Positions 16,901 through 24,917 of a DNA stretch of 64,000 nt are shown here, in pieces. Origin of the DNA: Bacilli bacterium (GTDB taxonomy: Bacteria; Bacillota_I; Bacilli_A; RF39; UBA660); NCBI GenBank assembly GCA_017409785.1, contig JAFQSD010000002.1, positions 687,734-751,733 of the forward strand, in the 5' to 3' direction. The notes beneath the pieces were generated by a model. The model made no database searches. It was not told the DNA's origin and was given only the letters and a program-made list of their open reading frames with translations. Position 1 is the stretch's first letter, and every line of letters starts with the position of its first letter. The position numbers and the translations under genes are program-made.

Positions 16901-17434
16901 ATGAAAAATAAATTATTTATTGAAAAATTACCCATAGAAACAGAAAGATTACTTATAAAGAAAACAACAAAAGAAGATATAGAATTACTTTTAAAACTAG
17001 ATAAACAAGAAACTACACAAAAATTTCTAGGTGGTATAAAAAACAAATCAAAAGAAGAAAGACTAGAATTTTTAAATAAAAAAGAACAAAAATTTAAACA
17101 AGGAATAGCTTCATCATTAACGGTATATCTAAAAGAATCTAATATTCCAATTGGCTTTGTAGGAGCCAAAATATCAGAAGAGAATAACTCATCAGAAATA
17201 TCATATATCTTTGATGAAGATTATACTAAGAAAGGTTATTGTACTGAAACAATGCTAAAAGTAATTGAAATATGTTTTGACAAGGTAGGTTTATCAAAGA
17301 TATATGCAGATACTGTGGAAAAAAACGAAAGTTCAAAAAAAGTATTATTAAGACTTGGCTTTAGTCACGTTGGAACAAAAATAGAAAATGATACAGTATT
17401 TGATGAATACGAACTATATAATAAAAATAAATAA
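16901..17434 (+). CDS. GNAT acetyltransferase (RimJ/RimL type)
   Basis: TERLLIKKTTKEDIELL at the start, the central beta strands (IGFVGAKI; SEISYIFDEDY) and the TKKGYCTETMLKVI region that binds acetyl-CoA identify a RimJ/RimL-type N-acetyltransferase, ending with NESSKKVLLRLGFSHVG. ATG 16901 fits AGGA at 16891-16894; an ATG at 16895 is too close to it. Substrate unknown; such enzymes acetylate ribosomal or other N termini, or small amines. Confidence 0.85.
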   Translation: MKNKLFIEKLPIETERLLIKKTTKEDIELLLKLDKQETTQKFLGGIKNKSKEERLEFLNKKEQKFKQGIASSLTVYLKESNIPIGFVGAKISEENNSSEISYIFDEDYTKKGYCTETMLKVIEICFDKVGLSKIYADTVEKNESSKKVLLRLGFSHVGTKIENDTVFDEYELYNKNK

Positions 17435-17440
17435 AACAAA

Positions 17441-17467
17441 ATTTACAAATTATTTGTAAATTTTTTT
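17441..17467 (+). terminator. Terminator
   Basis: ATTTACAAA/TTTGTAAAT stem with a three-base loop and a T run. Confidence 0.8.
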
Positions 17468-17533
17468 GTAATATAATTAAAAAAATTAGTCTTATAAATA
17501 TAATTTGATATAATAAAATCAAGGGTGATAATA

Positions 17534-18952
17534 ATGTCAGTAGAGATGAGAAAAATACTAGATAAATTTTTCTTACCATTCTTTTATGGTATATGTATAT
17601 TAGGAGTAATAGTTGCAGCTTTCTTTTTTATGAATGTAAAAAGACAACAAAAAGAAGCTTTGCTTGCTTATGAAAAAAACTTAAATATTAATGGTACAAA
17701 TGAAACATTAAGATTAGAGTCATCAGAAGGATTTAATAGTGAGGATTTACTATATTCATCTTCAGATGAATCTATAATTAAAGTTGATGAATCAGGAAAT
17801 TTAATTTCTGTAGGAGAAGGTAGTGCCGTTCTTACTATTACAACAAAGGATCAAAAACAAACTCAAGCATTAGTAGTAAATGTAGGCCCTGATGCGATCA
17901 AAGAATATCTTGAAGATAATCCAAAAGATAACAAAGAAACTGCAAAAACAAAGCCTGTAGATAAATCATTACCTGAAGTGCAAGATGACAATAAAGCAAC
18001 AAAAATTAAACCAAAAAGTATAACATTAGATAAAACAGATTTAACTTTTAACTTAAACACTGGTACAAAAACAGCTGCTATTAAGGCTACCATTTTACCA
18101 AAAACTGCAACAGATAAAAGAGTTACATGGTCAAGTAGTGATTCAAATATAGCAACTGTAACAGATGGTGTTATTACTGCCAAGAAGCCTGGAACAGTAA
18201 CAATAACTGCTTCAACAAGTAATAATGAAGTTACTGCCACTGCAAAAGTAACAGTTACAAAAAGAGTGGTAATTATTATTGGAGCATCACAAGTAACTAG
18301 AATGGCTGATTATAAAACAAGTTATTCATCAAAAACAGTCACATATAAAACTGGAGACGGAACACTAGTATATGTAAATAAAAGTGGTTCTGGAATAGAT
18401 TATCAAACAACTGATGGCTTTACTCAAGCCAAAAAGAAAATAGAGGAATATAGTCTTGCTAAAGCAGAAACAAAATTTGATATATTCTTCCCATTATCAG
18501 GAAATACAATTAAAGATTTTACTTGTGATGATATTTCTACAAGCAATCAAAATATTATTAATTATGCAACTAATTATAATAATGCAATTGCTGAATTAAA
18601 AAATAGTGGATACAATGTTCAAGGATATGTAGTATCCATGCATCCAGTAAAACCAACTCAAGCAACTAATAATAAAACAGTAACTAATCAAAATAAAAAT
18701 GCTTGTACAAAAGGGTATCGATCAAATTGGAAGTATTTCCAATTTAATAAAGCTATGAAATCAATTGTAGAAAATAATTATCAAGCAAATCTACAATATG
18801 AATCATTATTTATAAAAATTATGGAAACAAATAATAATAAAAAGAATTTCTCATACAAGATAATTTATAATACAACAGATGGAGTACATTGGGATAAAGA
18901 CACAACAAACACATATGTAGATATGATGTTAAATTATAGTGGAAATTTATAG
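17534..18952 (+). CDS. Membrane-anchored surface protein with Ig-like (Big_2) and SGNH-hydrolase-like domains
   Basis: After a short cytoplasmic start there is one membrane segment (about residues 12-32), then two Big_2-type bacterial Ig repeats (SSDESIIKVDESGNLISVGEGSA, split here only for description, and WSSSDSNIATV...KKPGTVTITAS). The C-terminal half, from VVIIIGASQV, looks like an SGNH hydrolase: Ser in the GAS block near its start and a final D-G-V-H-W-D that supplies the usual D-x-x-H. Such domains deacylate surface glycans. ATG 17534 follows AAGGGTGAT. The catalytic role is inferred. Confidence 0.7.
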   Translation: MSVEMRKILDKFFLPFFYGICILGVIVAAFFFMNVKRQQKEALLAYEKNLNINGTNETLRLESSEGFNSEDLLYSSSDESIIKVDESGNLISVGEGSAVLTITTKDQKQTQALVVNVGPDAIKEYLEDNPKDNKETAKTKPVDKSLPEVQDDNKATKIKPKSITLDKTDLTFNLNTGTKTAAIKATILPKTATDKRVTWSSSDSNIATVTDGVITAKKPGTVTITASTSNNEVTATAKVTVTKRVVIIIGASQVTRMADYKTSYSSKTVTYKTGDGTLVYVNKSGSGIDYQTTDGFTQAKKKIEEYSLAKAETKFDIFFPLSGNTIKDFTCDDISTSNQNIINYATNYNNAIAELKNSGYNVQGYVVSMHPVKPTQATNNKTVTNQNKNACTKGYRSNWKYFQFNKAMKSIVENNYQANLQYESLFIKIMETNNNKKNFSYKIIYNTTDGVHWDKDTTNTYVDMMLNYSGNL

Positions 18953-18961
18953 GAGGTTTGT

Positions 18962-19234
18962 ATGGAACAAGAAAAAGATTTCGAACAATATTTAGGTGGT
19001 GCACCTAAAGCTGTAGTAAAGGAGTTTCCGAAAGTTGGAGAATTATCAGAAGATGACTTAGATTTTCCAATGGCAGGATATACAAGTACAACAGTAGCAT
19101 CGGATTATCAATTTAATGATTTACAAAAAGAATCAGTTTTCAGAGAACAATCAGTTGCTGATGAAAAAGCTAGAATGTTGGCAGAACTAGACCAAGCTGC
19201 ACAACAAGAAACATCAAATAAACATACTATGTAA
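18962..19234 (+). CDS. Unknown acidic protein, 90 aa
   Basis: A short soluble acidic protein starting 9 bases after the surface-protein gene, with AGGAGGTTTGT as ribosome site, so both are one operon. It has no membrane segment; the C-terminal 35 residues form a charged helix rich in Glu, Gln and Ala. No family recognised. Confidence 0.65.
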   Translation: MEQEKDFEQYLGGAPKAVVKEFPKVGELSEDDLDFPMAGYTSTTVASDYQFNDLQKESVFREQSVADEKARMLAELDQAAQQETSNKHTM

Positions 19235-19235
19235 T

Positions 19236-19262
19236 AAAAAGAACCATTTTGGTTCTTTTTTC
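19236..19262 (+). terminator. Terminator
   Basis: AAAAAGAACC/GGTTCTTTTT stem with an ATTTT loop followed by T. Confidence 0.85.
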
Positions 19263-19285
19263 ATACCTTAATATAGGTGATTAAT

Positions 19286-19357
19286 ATGAATAATGATAAT
19301 AACACAAAAGTAATTGTAGATGCTGGTCATGGGAGATACTGTTATTCTACACAATGA
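19286..19357 (+). pseudogene. 5' fragment of the LysM/Amidase_3 gene, cut by an integrative element
   Basis: AGGTGATTAAT precedes ATG 19286. The first 15 codons read MNNDNNTKVIVDAGH, the start of an Amidase_3 (N-acetylmuramoyl-L-alanine amidase) domain. At CATGG (19328-19332) the sequence passes into the mobile element and reaches a TGA eight codons after the His. The rest of the gene continues in the same frame from 28130. The first zinc ligand (His15) is at the junction. Confidence 0.9.
19328..19354. other. attL of the serine-recombinase element
   Basis: The core CATGG (19328-19332) is shared with attR at 28130-28134. The element side continues to the arm TTATTCTACACAA (19342-19354), the exact reverse complement of the arm at attR. 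Confidence 0.88.
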
Positions 19358-19402
19358 ATAAGAACTATCGGAACTAGTTGATTTACAAGGAAATTAAGCT
19401 TT

Positions 19403-19432
19403 AAAGAGATATTTGAAAAAGTATCTCTTTTT
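19403..19432 (+). terminator. Terminator just inside the left end of the element
   Basis: AAAGAGATA/TATCTCTTT stem followed by TT. It would stop transcription entering from the host amidase gene before mob. Confidence 0.7.
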
Positions 19433-19456
19433 GCATATTTAAAAAGGGGGAATTAT

Positions 19457-20716
19457 ATGAGTTATGCAATATTTAGAAGTCAACCAATAAATACACTACA
19501 AGATTTATCACAAATTGGTTCACACAATAAAAGAGAAAAAGATGCTTATAAAAGTAATCCAGATATAAAATTAGATAGAATAAAAGATAATATAGAATTA
19601 GTAAGATGTGATGAAAAATATGTTAAAAAATTTTATGAAATAACTAAAGAATATAAAAAAGAACATGAAGAAAGACAAAAGGTTGTAAGAGAAGATAGAA
19701 AGAAATCTTATTACAAAATGCTTAATGATGCTAAAAATGTAGTTGCAGATGAATTATTATTTACTAGTGATAGTTCATTCTTTAAAGATAAAAGTAATGA
19801 AGAAATATTAAGGTGGGCTAATACCTGTATGGAATTTGTTTATAATGATTTAGGTTATACTAAAGAACAGATATTACATTCCACAATTCATATGGATGAA
19901 AAAACTCCACACATTCATTGTGTAGTAATTCCATTAGTTAAAAAATTGGATAAAAGAACAAATACCAAAAGATATACTATCTCAAAGAAGCAATATATCA
20001 AAAATAACGAGCATTTAAGCGAATTACAGGATAAATATCATAATAGACTAGTTAAGGCAGGTTTTGACTTAGAAAGAGGTTTAAAAGGCAGTGCTGCAGA
20101 GAATATTAATATAAGAGAATTTAAAAAAATGACTAGAAGATTAGATAAGTCATTAGAGAAGAGTACACTATTATTAAATGATGATTACAAAGAATTAAAA
20201 GGTAAATTAAATAAAAGCAAACCTACTATAACAGGTAAAGAAGTTAAAATAGATAAAGATACTTATCAAACATTAAATAAATTTATGAGTACTGCTAAAA
20301 GGGTAATAGAAGATATACCTAAAACACAATCAATGGTAAGAACTTTAGAAGAATATACTAAAACTTTTAGAACTACACAAAGAGAAAATATTCAACTAAA
20401 GAAAGAAGTAAATAGACTTGAAGTAGAAAACGAAGAAATAAAACAAGAAAATAATAGACTAGAAAATTTCATATATAATTTACTTCAAGGGTTGAAAGAT
20501 TTATTTAAAAAAATTCTTCATATAGGCACTGATAAAGAAAAAAATGATGTATCAGAGGAAATAAAGTATCATTATGATAATAATTATTATAATGATTTAG
20601 ATTTATATTATATTTCGAAAGGAACAACCAAAGAAAGAGATATATTTGAACACATTGGTTATATTAGGAAAGGTTATCATAAAGAAAAAGACGATGATTT
20701 TGATATAAGTAAATAA
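19457..20716 (+). CDS. mobV: MobV-family relaxase (Mob/Pre)
   Basis: The N terminus begins MSYAIFRSQ as in plasmid Mob/Pre proteins. The catalytic motif H-x-D-E-x-T-P-H-x-H is complete at 145-154 (HMDEKTPHIH), preceded by a typical SDSSFF region at about 104-109. The C-terminal third is a charged coiled coil (about 225-350). MobV relaxases nick oriT and lead a strand into the recipient during mobilization. AAAAGGGGG precedes the ATG. A terminator follows. Confidence 0.92.
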   Translation: MSYAIFRSQPINTLQDLSQIGSHNKREKDAYKSNPDIKLDRIKDNIELVRCDEKYVKKFYEITKEYKKEHEERQKVVREDRKKSYYKMLNDAKNVVADELLFTSDSSFFKDKSNEEILRWANTCMEFVYNDLGYTKEQILHSTIHMDEKTPHIHCVVIPLVKKLDKRTNTKRYTISKKQYIKNNEHLSELQDKYHNRLVKAGFDLERGLKGSAAENINIREFKKMTRRLDKSLEKSTLLLNDDYKELKGKLNKSKPTITGKEVKIDKDTYQTLNKFMSTAKRVIEDIPKTQSMVRTLEEYTKTFRTTQRENIQLKKEVNRLEVENEEIKQENNRLENFIYNLLQGLKDLFKKILHIGTDKEKNDVSEEIKYHYDNNYYNDLDLYYISKGTTKERDIFEHIGYIRKGYHKEKDDDFDISK

Positions 20717-20727
20717 ATTTTAAAAAA

Positions 20728-20766
20728 AGGAATTAGCACTCTAATAAAACATTGCTAATTCTTTTT
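20728..20766 (+). terminator. Terminator of mob
   Basis: GAATTAGCA/TGCTAATTC stem followed by TTTTT. Confidence 0.8.
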
Positions 20767-20784
20767 ATTTGTGATATATTCAAC

Positions 20785-20858
20785 TTATAAGGAATATATG
20801 TCGAAATATATCGTGAAAATAAAAAAACATGCTACGAGAAAAGCATATTTCCTTATAA
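20785..20858. other. Structured non-coding region between mob and CBASS, oriT candidate
   Basis: The 411 bases between mob and the CD-NTase gene hold no long gene. A perfect 10-bp inverted repeat, TTATAAGGAA (20785-20794) and TTCCTTATAA (20849-20858), encloses a second hairpin (ATGCT/AGCAT near 20829-20845). Nested repeats next to a relaxase gene are typical of origins of transfer, but MobV origins usually lie upstream of mob, so this is only a candidate. Confidence 0.4.
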
Positions 20859-20859
20859 T

Positions 20860-21102
20860 GGATAGCGACCAACTTCCATTAAGATAAACAAACAACTTTT
20901 AAAAAAGAAATTTGGAGAACTGATTGAATGAATAGATAAATCAATTCCTATATTTATATTACACAATTTTATGAAAATTGTCAAATGTAATGTTACATAT
21001 GATGCATTTTGATTTACATTATTAGTTCCCAACTAGGAGGTAATCAAGATGCATTTTTATTTGAAAGAATAAACCCAACATACAAGAAGTTGGTAGTTAT
21101 CC
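20860..21102. repeat. Long-range 17-base inverted repeat upstream of CBASS
   Basis: 20860-20876 and 21086-21102 are reverse complements at 15 of 17 positions, sharing ACCAACTTC and GGATA. They enclose the intergenic region before the CD-NTase gene and could form the base of a structured leader RNA. Confidence 0.6.
21049..21072 (+). CDS. Possible 7-codon leader ORF before the CBASS operon
   Basis: AGGAGGT (21035-21041) precedes an ATG at 21049 that opens a seven-codon frame, MHFYLKE, ending at TAA. The ribosome site is as good as that of real genes, but the ORF is tiny and may be chance. It lies inside the long-range inverted repeat. Confidence 0.3.
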   Translation: MHFYLKE

Positions 21103-21125
21103 TAATTTTAAATAATTAGGAGGAG
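21101..21125 (+). promoter_or_regulatory. Hairpin overlapping the CD-NTase ribosome binding site
   Basis: CCTAATT (21101-21107) pairs with AATTAGG (21114-21120); the last bases are the start of the AGGAGGAG ribosome site (21118-21125) for ATG 21129. The pairing could reduce translation of the cyclase. Confidence 0.5.
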
Positions 21126-21128
21126 AAA

Positions 21129-22277
21129 ATGGCAGAATTAGAAAATTTAGAAAAAGAAAAAATAAATGAAATGTATGAAGAGATAGCAGATGAGTTGAAT
21201 ATTTCGGATGCTGTATTCGATAGTGCAAATAAAAGTTACAAAGCACTAGGTGAATATTTAGATAACAATTTAAAAGATTATAAGGTTACGATATTTCCGC
21301 AGGGATCCATGAATTTAGGGACTTTAATAAAGCCAATTAATCAAGATGATGATTATGATTTAGATGCAGTTTGCAAGATTTATTATGAATTTGAATTTCC
21401 AGCTGATTTGAAAAATTTGATTGGTGATGTATTAAAGGAAAGTGATAGATATAGTAAATTATTGGTTAAAGAAGAAGGTAAAAGATGTTGGACGTTAAAA
21501 TATAGTGAAGCTGCTAATTTCCATATGGATATTTTACCATCAATGCCAAATAATGGTGTAAATAACAATTCTATAATAATAACACATAAAGAAGATGGGA
21601 ATTATACTTTTATGGTATCAAATCCTGAAGATTATGCGACATGGTTTGATAAACTTCAAGAAAAAGAGAGACGAGTAATATTTGAAAGAAATAAAGATAA
21701 ATTTTCAGCAGAAGTTGAGGATTTAAGAAAATATAAAATAAGGACAACGTTACAAAAAACAATTCAAATTTTAAAGAGACATAGAGATATTAAATATAGT
21801 AACTTACCGGAAGAAGAAAAAGATAAAAAACCAATATCAATAATTATAACTACATTAGTCGGATATATGTATACTGGAGAAGAGACTATATTGGACCTGA
21901 TTTGTAAATTTGTAAATAATTTTCAAAAGTATATAGAGATTGATGAAAATGGAAAGTATATAATTCGTAATCCTATTAATAAAGATGAAAATTTTGCTGA
22001 CAAATGGGAAATTTATCCAGAAAGAAAAGCTGCTTTTTACTCTTGGGTGGAAGGCTTAAAAAAAGATTTGATAACTAATAATTTTATGATATTTGAAGAT
22101 TTGGTGGACAAGGGGAACCATTTAAAAAAAGTTTTTGGAACAGCTGTTATTGAGTCTGTATTTGAGAAAAGAGCTAATGCAATGAGTAAAAAATATATTA
22201 AAACTGAAAATGTAGCAACATTAACTAGTGATGAAACAAAAACAGAAGTAAGGAAACATAATTTTTATGGCAACTAA
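21129..22277 (+). CDS. CBASS cyclic-oligonucleotide synthase (CD-NTase)
   Basis: A nucleotidyltransferase core of the SMODS/CD-NTase family is present: QGSMNLGT (58-65) supplies the Gly-Ser of the triphosphate loop, DYDLDA gives the metal ligands Asp77 and Asp79, and HMDILP gives the third acid (Asp134). A helical C-terminal half with RTTLQKTIQILKRHRD matches the family. In CBASS such enzymes make a cyclic di- or trinucleotide when a phage infects. Its stop overlaps the next ATG by 11 bases. Which nucleotide it makes cannot be read from the sequence. Confidence 0.85.
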   Translation: MAELENLEKEKINEMYEEIADELNISDAVFDSANKSYKALGEYLDNNLKDYKVTIFPQGSMNLGTLIKPINQDDDYDLDAVCKIYYEFEFPADLKNLIGDVLKESDRYSKLLVKEEGKRCWTLKYSEAANFHMDILPSMPNNGVNNNSIIITHKEDGNYTFMVSNPEDYATWFDKLQEKERRVIFERNKDKFSAEVEDLRKYKIRTTLQKTIQILKRHRDIKYSNLPEEEKDKKPISIIITTLVGYMYTGEETILDLICKFVNNFQKYIEIDENGKYIIRNPINKDENFADKWEIYPERKAAFYSWVEGLKKDLITNNFMIFEDLVDKGNHLKKVFGTAVIESVFEKRANAMSKKYIKTENVATLTSDETKTEVRKHNFYGN

Positions 22278-22707
22278 ATTCTTTAATAAACCTAAAAATT
22301 TAGCAGAGCAACTTGTGAAATTAAAATCTAAATATAATTGGTTAGATTTTGGAATAACTAACAATTGTTTAACGTGGAAGCAAAAGGTTAGACCAACGGA
22401 CATGTCTAGAGAATATATTTTGACATTAAAGTATGACAAAAATAAACCGGAGGTATATTTAATTAATCAAGGAATTATGAAGAATAAAGAAGATAAAATC
22501 CCCCATTGTTATAAAAGATATTATAAAGAAGAAAATAATGAGTTTGTTAAAATATGTTTATATTATCCAAAATATAAGGAATGGACTAAGGATATGTATA
22601 TATCCGATACAATCATTCCTTGGGCAATAGAATGGTTATACTATTATGAGCATTGGAGATTAACAGGAAAATGGTTAGGAGGTGGAATTGAGCATGAAAA
22701 GGTTTAA
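22267..22707 (+). CDS. E2-like (ubiquitin-conjugating-fold) CBASS accessory protein
   Basis: This 146-residue protein has the layout of the short prokaryotic E2-like proteins found beside CD-NTases. A beta-rich N-terminal half is followed by IPHCY (His80), then KICLYYPKYKEW with Cys97 as the best active-site candidate, then PWAIEWLYYYEHW and a TGKWLGGGIEH end. In short type II CBASS an E2-only protein is reported to attach to and prime the CD-NTase without an E1. It overlaps both neighbours, so all three are coupled. The catalytic residue is inferred. Confidence 0.65.
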   Translation: MATKFFNKPKNLAEQLVKLKSKYNWLDFGITNNCLTWKQKVRPTDMSREYILTLKYDKNKPEVYLINQGIMKNKEDKIPHCYKRYYKEENNEFVKICLYYPKYKEWTKDMYISDTIIPWAIEWLYYYEHWRLTGKWLGGGIEHEKV

Positions 22708-23488
22708 AAGATTTGTTTATCCTATTACACATATAGTTGTTCCTTTTGTATTAATGATAATTATTGCTATCAAATGTTCTGAAATTTTAGAATTGGTTGA
22801 TTATAGTGCATATGGATTAGAATTTAATTTTTCTGAATTATCATTTAAGAATCCACAAGTAATTTTAAGTATATTATTAGTGATAATACAATGGTTTATT
22901 GTAAGATTATTTGTTACAAAATATAAAGAATTTGCTAAAAGCGATTTTTATGGTGATTATCCTTTGATTGTATATACTTTAGCTTACTGGATTATGGGTT
23001 ATAAAGTTGTTGACTTAAAAATGAAACCAATACCTCTTCAATTTCAACTATTACATCAAAATATATTTAATTGTAAAGCAGAGGCTATAAAATCTAATAA
23101 AGAATTTAAATATAAAGTTGATAAAAACGATGGTTTGAATTACAGAGTTAAACAGATAAATATAATAGTTGCAGATACTTTTGACATATTAGACGATAAG
23201 CTTCCAAATAATATTAAAGACAACTATACAATCAAGATTGATAGAATTGGAGAAAGAAGTATTAGGGTATCATCTCAGGAATTAGTAGATCTTATACATA
23301 GGGAGATACGAGATACACATTCATTTTGTGATGAGTATAATTTATTTTTAGCTACTCCGGCATGGACTAATAAAGCTATATATGAACAAGTATTTAATAC
23401 TAGAGATGGATTTATAATTAATATTTATCAGCAAGATAATCAAAATGGTTTTAAATTTAAGGAAAAACCAACAAAAATTAAGTGTTAA
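22694..23488 (+). CDS. Two-helix membrane protein, likely CBASS effector
   Basis: ATG 22694 follows TAGGAGGTGG, inside the end of the E2-like gene. Two hydrophobic helices (about 9-30 and 54-75) form an N-terminal membrane hairpin; a third weaker one may lie near 90-108. The remaining 160 residues form a soluble domain that could sense the cyclic nucleotide. Transmembrane effectors that break the membrane are a main CBASS class. The role is inferred from operon position and topology, not from a family match. Confidence 0.65.
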   Translation: MKRFKRFVYPITHIVVPFVLMIIIAIKCSEILELVDYSAYGLEFNFSELSFKNPQVILSILLVIIQWFIVRLFVTKYKEFAKSDFYGDYPLIVYTLAYWIMGYKVVDLKMKPIPLQFQLLHQNIFNCKAEAIKSNKEFKYKVDKNDGLNYRVKQINIIVADTFDILDDKLPNNIKDNYTIKIDRIGERSIRVSSQELVDLIHREIRDTHSFCDEYNLFLATPAWTNKAIYEQVFNTRDGFIINIYQQDNQNGFKFKEKPTKIKC

Positions 23489-23502
23489 AAACATTTTAGT
23501 AA

Positions 23503-23610
23503 CACACTACGATATTGACAGAGTCAATAACGATGTGTGCCAAGGGAATTGTCCCTTTGGAAACCCTATTAGCTCTATCGCCACTTTCATTGCTAAAGCA
23601 ACAAAACGTG
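23503..23610. other. Hairpin-rich non-coding region after CBASS, second oriT candidate
   Basis: A 17-bp imperfect stem with a three-base loop (23503-23519 with 23523-23539; 14 of 17 pairs) is followed by AAGGGA/TCCCTT (23542-23557), then TTGCT/AGCAA and CGTG-containing hairpins. No gene fits here. Dense hairpins of this kind in a mobilizable element suggest an origin of transfer or a single-strand origin. Confidence 0.4.
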
Positions 23611-23620
23611 CCACGAGCTA

Positions 23621-23653
23621 AAAAGACTGACAAAAATTAATTGTCAGTCTTTT
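23621..23653. terminator. Bidirectional terminator
   Basis: AAAAGACTGACA/TGTCAGTCTTTT stem between the converging CBASS operon and the minus-strand XRE gene. Confidence 0.85.
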
Positions 23654-23891
23654 CTGATGGAATATCATCAAATAGTTGTCTAATGTCTATTCCTAAAGCA
23701 TCAGCAAATTTACCTATGGTTTCTAATGTTGGAGTTTTATCAATGCTTAAGCATTCTAAATCTCGAACATATCCATGAGTCAGTTCAGTTAAATCAGCTA
23801 ATTCTTGAAGTGTATAACCACGTATAAGTCTGTATTTTCGAATGTTTTTTCTAACTTGAATAGATAAAATTGTTTTTGAATATCTTCCCAT
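23637..23891 (-). CDS. XRE-family helix-turn-helix regulator
   Basis: An 84-residue single-domain Cro/CI-type protein: IRKYRLIRGYTLQELADLTE, THGYVRDLE and TPTLETIGKFADALGID. ATG 23891 has AGGAGG 12 bases upstream; the upstream GTG at 23912 would put that site inside the gene. It converges on the CBASS operon. Whether it controls CBASS or mob is unknown. Confidence 0.85.
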   Translation of the reverse strand: MGRYSKTILSIQVRKNIRKYRLIRGYTLQELADLTELTHGYVRDLECLSIDKTPTLETIGKFADALGIDIRQLFDDIPSEKTDN

Positions 23892-23999
23892 AGAAGTTAT
23901 ACACCTCCTCACATTTAAATTATTTCATAAAAATTTTAAAAAATATGTCGCCTGGCAGAAGTTTTTGTGATATAATTAAAATGAAAGGAGAATGCTTTT

Positions 24000-24476
24000 A
24001 TGAAGAAATGCAAATATTGTCAAACTGAAATTGACTCAAAAGCAAAAATTTGCCCAAACTGTAAAAAGAAGCAAGGTAAACCAAAATGGTTAATAGCTTT
24101 AATTGTTATTATTGTAATAATGATTATTGCATCTGTTGCTGGAGGTAACGAAGAGAATGCTAAGGAAGGAAATGTTTCAAACGGAGGTAATAATCCAACA
24201 GAAAAATTTACTTATGAAGTAACAAAACAATATGCAGATGAATATGGTATGTCTTATTATATAGAAGGTAGTGTAAAAAATAATAAGGGTAAAGATTATT
24301 CATATGTTCAAATTGAATTTGTTTGCTATGATGCAGAAGGCAATAACCTTGGAACTGCTATTGATAATACAAATAATTTACTAGGAAATCAGACTTGGAA
24401 ATTTAAAGCAATGGCTATGTTTAGTGATGCTGAAACTGTTGATCATTGCGATTATCATGAAATAACAAGCTGGTAA
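24000..24476 (+). CDS. Zinc-ribbon membrane protein with a C-terminal FxLYD-like domain
   Basis: Cys-x-x-Cys pairs at the N terminus (CKYCQTEI and CPNCKK) form a zinc ribbon, followed by one membrane segment (about 28-46), a low-complexity Gly/Asn linker, and an FxLYD-type beta domain (YIEGSVKNNKGKDYSYVQIEF). Proteins of this shape are common as cargo on Firmicutes elements; function unknown. It has its own TATAAT-like box and AAAGGAG. Confidence 0.75.
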   Translation: MKKCKYCQTEIDSKAKICPNCKKKQGKPKWLIALIVIIVIMIIASVAGGNEENAKEGNVSNGGNNPTEKFTYEVTKQYADEYGMSYYIEGSVKNNKGKDYSYVQIEFVCYDAEGNNLGTAIDNTNNLLGNQTWKFKAMAMFSDAETVDHCDYHEITSW

Positions 24477-24484
24477 AATAGTTG

Positions 24485-24508
24485 GAAGTCTTTTTAAGAC
24501 TTCTTTTT
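24485..24508 (+). terminator. Terminator
   Basis: GAAGTCT/AGACTTC stem and T run. Confidence 0.8.
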
Positions 24509-24586
24509 GTTAGATATTTTTATCAAAATGGTCGTTTTATATTTGTTTTATGTTATAATAATATTTAATGAAAAAATGGTGGTTTT

Positions 24587-24886
24587 ATGTATCAATTATT
24601 GAGTTTATTCAGTTTTCTTATTAGGGCATATTTGTGTTATTGCACAATAGATAATATTCCAATATTAGCTAATCCGATATTAAATAGTATTTTAGGGGAA
24701 GTAATATCCTTATATACTATTTTGTGGGCAATAAGTTATTTTGTTGTTGGAAGATTTTATGATAAAGGTTCTAAACCCTTGTTAGGTGTTATTCTATATT
24801 TTATTGTATATGTTGTAATTCTGGGAATTACATATTTATTGTTGTTATTATTAACATATATTGGAGTTTTACCAATGGTTATATAA
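24587..24886 (+). CDS. Small integral membrane protein, 99 aa
   Basis: About three hydrophobic helices (residues 4-22, 36-52 and 64-92), with almost no soluble part. GGTGGTTTT precedes the ATG and a TATAAT box lies about 30 bases upstream. No family recognised. A terminator shared with the minus-strand XRE gene follows. Confidence 0.6.
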   Translation: MYQLLSLFSFLIRAYLCYCTIDNIPILANPILNSILGEVISLYTILWAISYFVVGRFYDKGSKPLLGVILYFIVYVVILGITYLLLLLLTYIGVLPMVI

Positions 24887-24891
24887 ATAAA

Positions 24892-24917
24892 AAAACTTAT
24901 CGTTGTGATAAGTTTTT
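24892..24917. terminator. Bidirectional terminator
   Basis: AAAACTTATC/GATAAGTTTT stem with a five-base loop, between converging genes. Confidence 0.8.

Noticed and set aside
20767..21128. A retron or other reverse-transcriptase-linked ncRNA before CBASS
   Set aside because: No reverse transcriptase gene exists in the element; the repeats are better explained as oriT or leader structure.
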